From Pogonophryne albipinna (lineage: Eukaryota; Chordata; Actinopteri; Perciformes; Artedidraconidae), in assembly GCA_028583405.1 (NCBI GenBank), contig CM053259.1, forward strand, positions 20,437,951-20,501,950: a stretch of DNA of 64,000 nt, given 5' to 3'. Each line of letters begins with the position of its first letter. Position 1 is the first letter of the stretch. The translations under genes were made by a program, and so were the position numbers. This document shows, piece after piece, positions 60,801-64,000 of this stretch. Below the pieces are notes generated by a model, which was given only the letters and a program-made list of their open reading frames with translations, was not told where the DNA came from and searched no databases.

Positions 60801-63582
60801 TCTTACCTTGACTTGAAGATGAAGTCAATTTGCCTATCCTTCTGGACAAAAATCTCTATTACTTTTTTGTAAAAGTCCTCCTTATGTTCTTGTAGTTTCA
60901 AAAGTCTATCATAAATCTAATCTAATCAATAGATTTTTGATTCGAAAATTATAAAAGTAGGGTAGACATGTGGATATTATCCGGCTGAACAAAACGTGCA
61001 TTTATCTAACAGTTACGTTTCCCACAGACCTTATTTGGAGCTATTTTCTAAAATCCTATGGAGAAATCTCATTGCTTTTTTGTCGAGGGAAGCCATGCGT
61101 AGCTTACTTCCGGGTTTTAGGACGCCTCACTGCAGCTCTCTCGTCTCCTCTTCACACACCACACTTTTCGCGGCACACATACTTACAGCCAATCAGCTCT
61201 GAATGATGTGAGATGACGTATGGTGGGGATGGCAGCACTATGCCCCTATGGTCATTATTTTTTTGCCACACACATTAAATAGGAAAATATTCTGAGCATG
61301 CGCAGTGTAGTTTTTACAGTCACCGTTCACTTAGACAGTGACAGGGAGGGGCAGGATCGGGTTTTGTCCCACATGGCTCTAAACAGCTCAATAGGCACAC
61401 ACTGTAGACACTAATTAGAAGAACACAGACTAAAACAGCAATGTACAGACGAATCAGATGATTATACATGATCTTAAAATATATTTTATAATTTATTTTT
61501 TGCATTTTGTTGTAATCATTATTTTTAATACTTTCTGCTGACACTAGGTGAGGCTGCCCCACCTGCCCCTAATGACCAGTCGCCACTGCATGTTTCATAT
61601 GCAGACCTTATTTTCCTGTTCCATGTTAAAATAAACCATTTACAGTGGTACATTTTTTTTGGTCATGGAAAATTAGGCAAAGGTCATGGAAAAGTCATTG
61701 AAAATCATTGGTGAAAAAGTGTATGAACCCTGTAATATACATACTAAAGGAAGGAAAAGTGGTAGATCTGGGGACTATTGCGCCGCTTTCCAAAATTGAC
61801 ATCAACAAGACAGGGTAATTTCCTCTGGTTCCACTTTGGTTTTGAAGAGATTTTGAGAGATGCTTTTTGCCTCTCTGTATGTTTTGAAAGCTCACAGTGT
61901 AGCAGCAGAAAGCAATGAAGTGAACAACCTTCTTCACTTTTTTGCCAATTCGTTTTTCTGAGCCAAATATTGAGATGAGAGTTTGGCATGAAAGCTGATA
62001 CAACAAAACATTTCTATTTAAACGTGTTCCTTTAGTGTTTGCTTTCAGAAGGCATGCTTTTATCAAATTTCACTACCGGTAATGTGTTGTATAACACATT
62101 TGTCGGAGTAGTAGATTGGCCATACAAATTTTAAATTAAATTGTGTGCAAATGAATGAGAAAGGATGGATAATATGTAGCTTAGCATTAAAGTTGATTTC
62201 AATGCACAATTAAGGCATTCATTCTGAACACACACACGCTCCCACAGAAACACATCTGAGAGATAGCCTGTGACACACACACACCCACACACCCACCCCA
62301 TGACTGATGAGGGCTGAGCAGCACCATTCCAGTTGAATTGGTTCTCGAGTTTGACCCAGTTCTTCCCAGTTTCCTATTCACTCTCGATCAGACACTGAGC
62401 CAAACTCCCAGTGTTGTGACCTCCGGTGTGAAGAGCTGAACTCCCCTCCGTCCCTCTGCCTCAGTTCATGCCTGCAGCTTAAAAGCAGCACTTAACAGAA
62501 ACGGCTGAAGGCTGAGGAAGCCGCGGTTCTCCAGGAGAAAGCCGGTAACTTTAGAGTTGATTGAGATGTCTGAAAGGTCTCCTTTGTGCCGAACCCTTTC
62601 CCATTGTGACTTAAGTTTAAGTTTCTCTTGTGTAATGACTGTCTCATGGCCTGAGTCACTTGAACAAAGAAATCCTCGCTCTCTTTTGATATGGTAAGAG
62701 GAAGGCTAAGAGTTGAACTCGGCTTGCACCTCTGTGTGTTGAGATGTAAGAAGCAATCAAGCCCCTAACTTGATTGAGGTGACCTGAATAAAATCTGAAA
62801 GGGCAAGCCCAGTTGACCACTTTAAGGAAGCCAGCTGACTGTTTAGTGGAAATGTTGAAGTTTTACCCTTTTGGATTTGGTTCAGGTACCATCAACAATG
62901 AATGACTTGTTATTGTAATTCCTGTTTGGTGTTGAGAGAGCCTCACCTGAAAGAGTATCCAGGTAGCATCCAGTCTCTCTTAGACCTTCACAAGTCAACA
63001 TTGTTGTCAGTAGAACCCGACCTAGTGAGAAAAAAAGCAATGTTCTTATTTTGAGATGTTTCACAAGCAATCATGCAGGAAGACAGCTATTTTAAAAGGA
63101 AAGCTACAATTTTTGCCACCCGCAGTCTCGAAAAAACCATACTGTGAGTAAGTGGTGCGATCCACTTTGTTTTTCGCCTTTTCATTTCCCATGCTTATTG
63201 TCTATCCTCACCTAAAGTACACGGAGTTCATCCAACTCTTTTGTGAGGAGAAAGACTTCAAGATTCTTCACATTTTTGGCTTGATTTCCTTGAAAGTACT
63301 TTATTTTTAAAAAGCTGTATAATTAATGTATACATTTCCACATTAGTAAAAGTCAAGGAGAGTGACAGGTTTAAAGTTGATGATAGTAGATGACGTATTA
63401 CGGTGAAAGAGTATCAGATTTTTGTGGGTCAAACAACTTTTGATTTTTGTTTTATTAATGTTTTATCAGAATGCAGTTTCCATGTACTGCCGCCTTGGCT
63501 TCGCTGTGAAGAAAGGTCATGTGATCAGCGCAGAACAGCTCCACCCCTCCTGGAAGAACGCTGCGTCCTCCAACAGATTCAA
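45811..63582 (+). CDS. FAM91A1: FAM91A1 (partial; first 11 coding exons)
   Basis: FAM91A1 works with TBC1D23 and the WDR11 complex in golgin-mediated capture of endosome-derived vesicles at the trans-Golgi network. Exons: 45811-45882, 49780-49864, 50378-50529, 52415-52472, 54308-54375, 54664-54777, 55322-55412, 56545-56607, 56877-56983, 57100-57138, 63470-63582. Phases chain without a stop through 962 nt (about 321 residues). The human protein has about 838 residues, so the rest lies to the right of the window. The start [20 protein letters not shown] matches human MNIDVEFHIRHNYPWNKLPA, and similarity stays high throughout. Intron 10 (6.3 kb) is nearly all transposon. Confidence 0.96.
46585..47597. 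mobile_element. Possible hAT-like element with CAGGGG...CCCCTG ends
   Basis: The right end GCTCCCCCCTGGCGCCGCCC and following CTG is a common fish transposon terminus. The left end CAGGGGTAAAGTG pairs with it for only six bases, so the left border is doubtful. It has no transposase. GGGGGTGCTT is repeated three times near the right end. Confidence 0.35.
47598..48901. mobile_element. Foldback element with about 130-bp inverted arms
   Basis: The left arm 47598-47729 and right arm 48771-48901 are near-identical inverted repeats (for example GATGGTAGTGGTGTCGAATC at the left tip). The left arm continues into a 72-bp tandem duplication (47693-47835, ACGTTACGTT words). The centre has a direct repeat of about 70 bp (47926-47996 and 48094-48163, CTTGCTCCATTCATTGG). 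Both arms give the same open frame, [15 protein letters not shown], which is only a consequence of the repeat. Confidence 0.75.
49161..49230 (-). mobile_element. tRNA-like SINE fragment
   Basis: On the minus strand GTTCAAGTCCC (49188-49178) is a good RNA polymerase III box B, and TAACTCAGTCCG (about 49222-49211) is a degenerate box A. TTGGGAACCGAAGGGAAGCT lies between them. The box spacing is short and no cloverleaf forms, so it is a SINE relic rather than a tRNA gene. Confidence 0.4.
49780..49864 (+). CDS. FAM91A1: FAM91A1 exon 2
   Basis: [20 protein letters not shown] then QLRFRNNL, ending in phase 1 at CTAG|GTGAGT; human [20 protein letters not shown]. Confidence 0.95.
50378..50529 (+). 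CDS. FAM91A1: FAM91A1 exon 3
   Basis: Highly conserved: [20 protein letters not shown] then [19 protein letters not shown]. Phase 1 to 0, donor GAG|GTAAGC. Confidence 0.97.
50656..50700 (+). CDS. FAM91A1 candidate 45-nt cassette exon
   Basis: Between TTTTTAAACACAG and GTGATT, phase 0 at both ends, 15 open codons ([15 protein letters not shown]). Exons 3 and 4 also join in phase 0, and the human protein runs directly from one to the other (GIME-DIMN), so this would be an optional insert. The composition looks protein-like; the donor is moderate. Confidence 0.4.
50701..52414 (+). other. FAM91A1: FAM91A1 intron 3, distal part
   Basis: 1.7 kb AT-rich sequence with a small palindrome at 52184-52210 (GAAGTCTA and TAGACTTC arms). 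Nothing else recognised. Confidence 0.65.
52415..52472 (+). CDS. FAM91A1: FAM91A1 exon 4
   Basis: [19 protein letters not shown], identical to human at this level, phase 0 to 1, donor T|GTGAGT. Confidence 0.96.
52473..54307 (+). other. FAM91A1: FAM91A1 intron 4
   Basis: 1.8 kb; the open frames at 53183-53872 lie in a GC-richer patch but show no splice-compatible conserved protein. No repeat recognised. Confidence 0.6.
54308..54375 (+). CDS. FAM91A1: FAM91A1 exon 5
   Basis: Completes Cys and reads [20 protein letters not shown] then SK, phase 1 to 0, donor AAA|GTAAGA. Confidence 0.96.
54664..54777 (+). CDS. FAM91A1: FAM91A1 exon 6
   Basis: [20 protein letters not shown] then [18 protein letters not shown]; human KFFRRKTARDLLPIKPVEIA. 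The donor GTGCGA is a weak site. Confidence 0.95.
55322..55412 (+). CDS. FAM91A1: FAM91A1 exon 7
   Basis: [20 protein letters not shown] then [10 protein letters not shown], phase 0 to 1. More divergent from human (CTLPEKCAVDKIIDSGPQLS) than its neighbours. Confidence 0.94.
55413..56544 (+). other. FAM91A1: FAM91A1 intron 7
   Basis: 1.1 kb AT-rich, nothing recognised. Confidence 0.7.
56545..56607 (+). CDS. FAM91A1: FAM91A1 exon 8
   Basis: [20 protein letters not shown], phase 1 at both ends; followed by GTATGTGTG and a short (TG)n. Confidence 0.96.
56877..56983 (+). CDS. FAM91A1: FAM91A1 exon 9
   Basis: [20 protein letters not shown] then [15 protein letters not shown], nearly identical to human. 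Phase 1 to 0. Confidence 0.97.
57100..57138 (+). CDS. FAM91A1: FAM91A1 exon 10: 39 nt
   Basis: [13 protein letters not shown]; human [13 protein letters not shown]. The acceptor has a run of 12 C, and the donor AAG|GTTGGT is non-consensus at +3 to +5. A transposon begins 40 bp after the donor. Confidence 0.94.
58057..58330 (+). repeat. Left terminal inverted repeat of the Tc1 element
   Basis: 274 bp; inverted copy of 59420-59693. The only difference I saw is near CTCTCAAATATTG against CTCTCTAATATTG. Confidence 0.92.
58355..59371 (+). pseudogene. Tc1 transposase, frameshifted
   Basis: N-terminal paired-type helix-turn-helix at 58355-58560 ([20 protein letters not shown]). C-terminal DDE domain with FTDESRF (near 58788), LQHDNARPH (near 59065) and [12 protein letters not shown], a DD34E arrangement. 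Near 58648 about 4 bases appear lost (compared with the usual Tc1 reading). Near 58830 a 7-base GGCAGAC tandem duplication shifts the frame back. Between these points the transposase frame is +1/+2, so the plain reading stops at 58712. The ends remain in one frame but the protein is broken. Confidence 0.9.
59420..59693 (-). repeat. Right terminal inverted repeat of the Tc1 element
   Basis: 274 bp, ends GTTCAGTG then the target TA. Confidence 0.92.
59891..60028. repeat. 36-bp minisatellite, 3.8 copies
   Basis: Unit GTAGTGGAGTCGAAGTACAC then CATGTACCTCTGAACT; copies start at 59891, 59927, 59963 and 59999 (partial). The copies are nearly identical; the first has one change. Confidence 0.95.
60029..60110 (-). 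mobile_element. Non-LTR retroelement tail, minus strand
   Basis: On the minus strand it reads ACAAATAAATAACCTGAACC with repeated CTGAAC units, the usual tail of a truncated fish LINE/SINE. It follows directly on the minisatellite. Confidence 0.45.
60111..61660. other. Remaining interior of the transposon nest
   Basis: 1.5 kb, unassigned; AT-rich with a few CpG-rich spots near 61085-61200. No transposase or other gene was recognised. Confidence 0.5.
61739..63469 (+). other. FAM91A1: FAM91A1 intron 10, distal part
   Basis: 1.7 kb with no recognised repeat except short CA-rich stretches near 62230 and 62275. The open frames are not coding-like. Confidence 0.6.
63470..63582 (+). CDS. FAM91A1: FAM91A1 exon 11 (last in the window)
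   Basis: [20 protein letters not shown] then [18 protein letters not shown], matching human [20 protein letters not shown]. Ends in phase 2 at AA|GTATGT, so the gene continues beyond 64000. Confidence 0.96.
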
Positions 63583-64000
63583 GTATGTACAGACAGACAC
63601 TCTAAACCAGTGGTTCTCAACTGGTCAGGCCTCGGGACCCACTTTTTCCTTTGTCAATAAATCGAACATTTTGAACCACTCAAACCTATTCAGCAAAAAA
63701 TCGTGCTGTAATATATAATAATAATAATACATTACATTTATAAACCGCTTTTCCTGGTGGATTTTCAGCATACAATATTAATTAAAGTGAAGTACAGTGC
63801 CTTCACAGAACTAAAGTATGCTTTTAAAAAAGGTTTAATGAGATGATGGAATCAAAGATGAACTGTATAACATAAAAAGGAACACATGCTGAAAACCCAA
63901 CTGCAGAAGGGGGGTCTGGGGGGATTGTCCCTCAGGAGATTTTTAGAAATACTAACATATAAACTACGCATTCTGGTACACTCTGAGAAGAAAATAAATA
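63583..64000 (+). other. FAM91A1: FAM91A1 intron 11 (open at the right edge)
   Basis: AT-rich; 63715-63760 holds (ATA)n followed by ACATTTATAAACCGCTTTTC, which resembles the GCGCTTT fish repeat. Confidence 0.5.

Larger units (their letters stand above)
57179..61732. mobile_element. 4.55-kb DNA transposon with CAGGGTTC ends, hosting other elements
   Basis: Left end CAGGGTTCGTACGGTCATTG; reverse complement of the right end CAGGGTTCATACACTTTTTC. TAATAT flanks both ends exactly (57173-57178 and 61733-61738), a 6-bp target duplication. The subterminal parts share AAAGTCATGGAAA words. The CpG-rich interior at 57350-57700 is typical of this fish family. No transposase of its own is seen. The 6-bp duplication suggests IS3EU- or Dada-like superfamilies rather than hAT; this is inference. 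Confidence 0.8.

Overview
This window is vertebrate nuclear DNA, almost certainly from a teleost fish. The genes are split into many short exons with GT-AG introns, intergenic DNA is AT-rich, (CA)n tracts are very long, and the mobile elements (Tc1, hAT-like, short AT-rich-TSD transposons, SINE/LINE tails) are of fish type. All names rest on protein motifs and recall of family sequences; no database search was possible.

Layout. (1) 616-32746, plus strand: a complete SPIRE1 gene (Spire-type actin nucleator) of 17 exons plus one likely 24-nt microexon. All exon phases chain into one frame of about 776 residues with KIND, four WH2 motifs, myosin-V tail-binding motif, Spir box and FYVE-type zinc finger. 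(2) 38720-41204, minus strand, convergent with SPIRE1: KLHL38, a BTB-BACK-Kelch protein, with three coding exons giving 583 residues. The splice acceptor next to its ATG implies an untranslated upstream exon. (3) 45811 to beyond the right edge, plus strand, divergent from KLHL38: the first 11 coding exons of FAM91A1, about 321 residues, so the gene is partial here.

SPIRE1 acts in actin/myosin-V vesicle transport and FAM91A1 in capture of endosome-derived vesicles at the trans-Golgi. KLHL38 is a probable CUL3 adaptor of striated muscle. They do not form an operon-like unit. KLHL38 and FAM91A1 are neighbours in human too, whereas SPIRE1 lies on another human chromosome, so the SPIRE1-KLHL38 gap is a synteny junction.

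Introns and spacers hold foldback elements, hAT-like relics, two transposons with CAGGG...CCCTG ends and short AT-rich target duplications, and a nest of at least three elements in FAM91A1 intron 10. That nest contains a very young Tc1 element (274-bp inverted repeats, about one mismatch) whose transposase is broken. SPIRE1 also carries a displaced duplicate of its 48-nt exon 9 plus flanking intron in intron 4. I found no wholly new gene system. The strongest leads are the duplicated exon, three unlisted candidate cassette exons and the transposon nest 40 bp from a weak splice donor.
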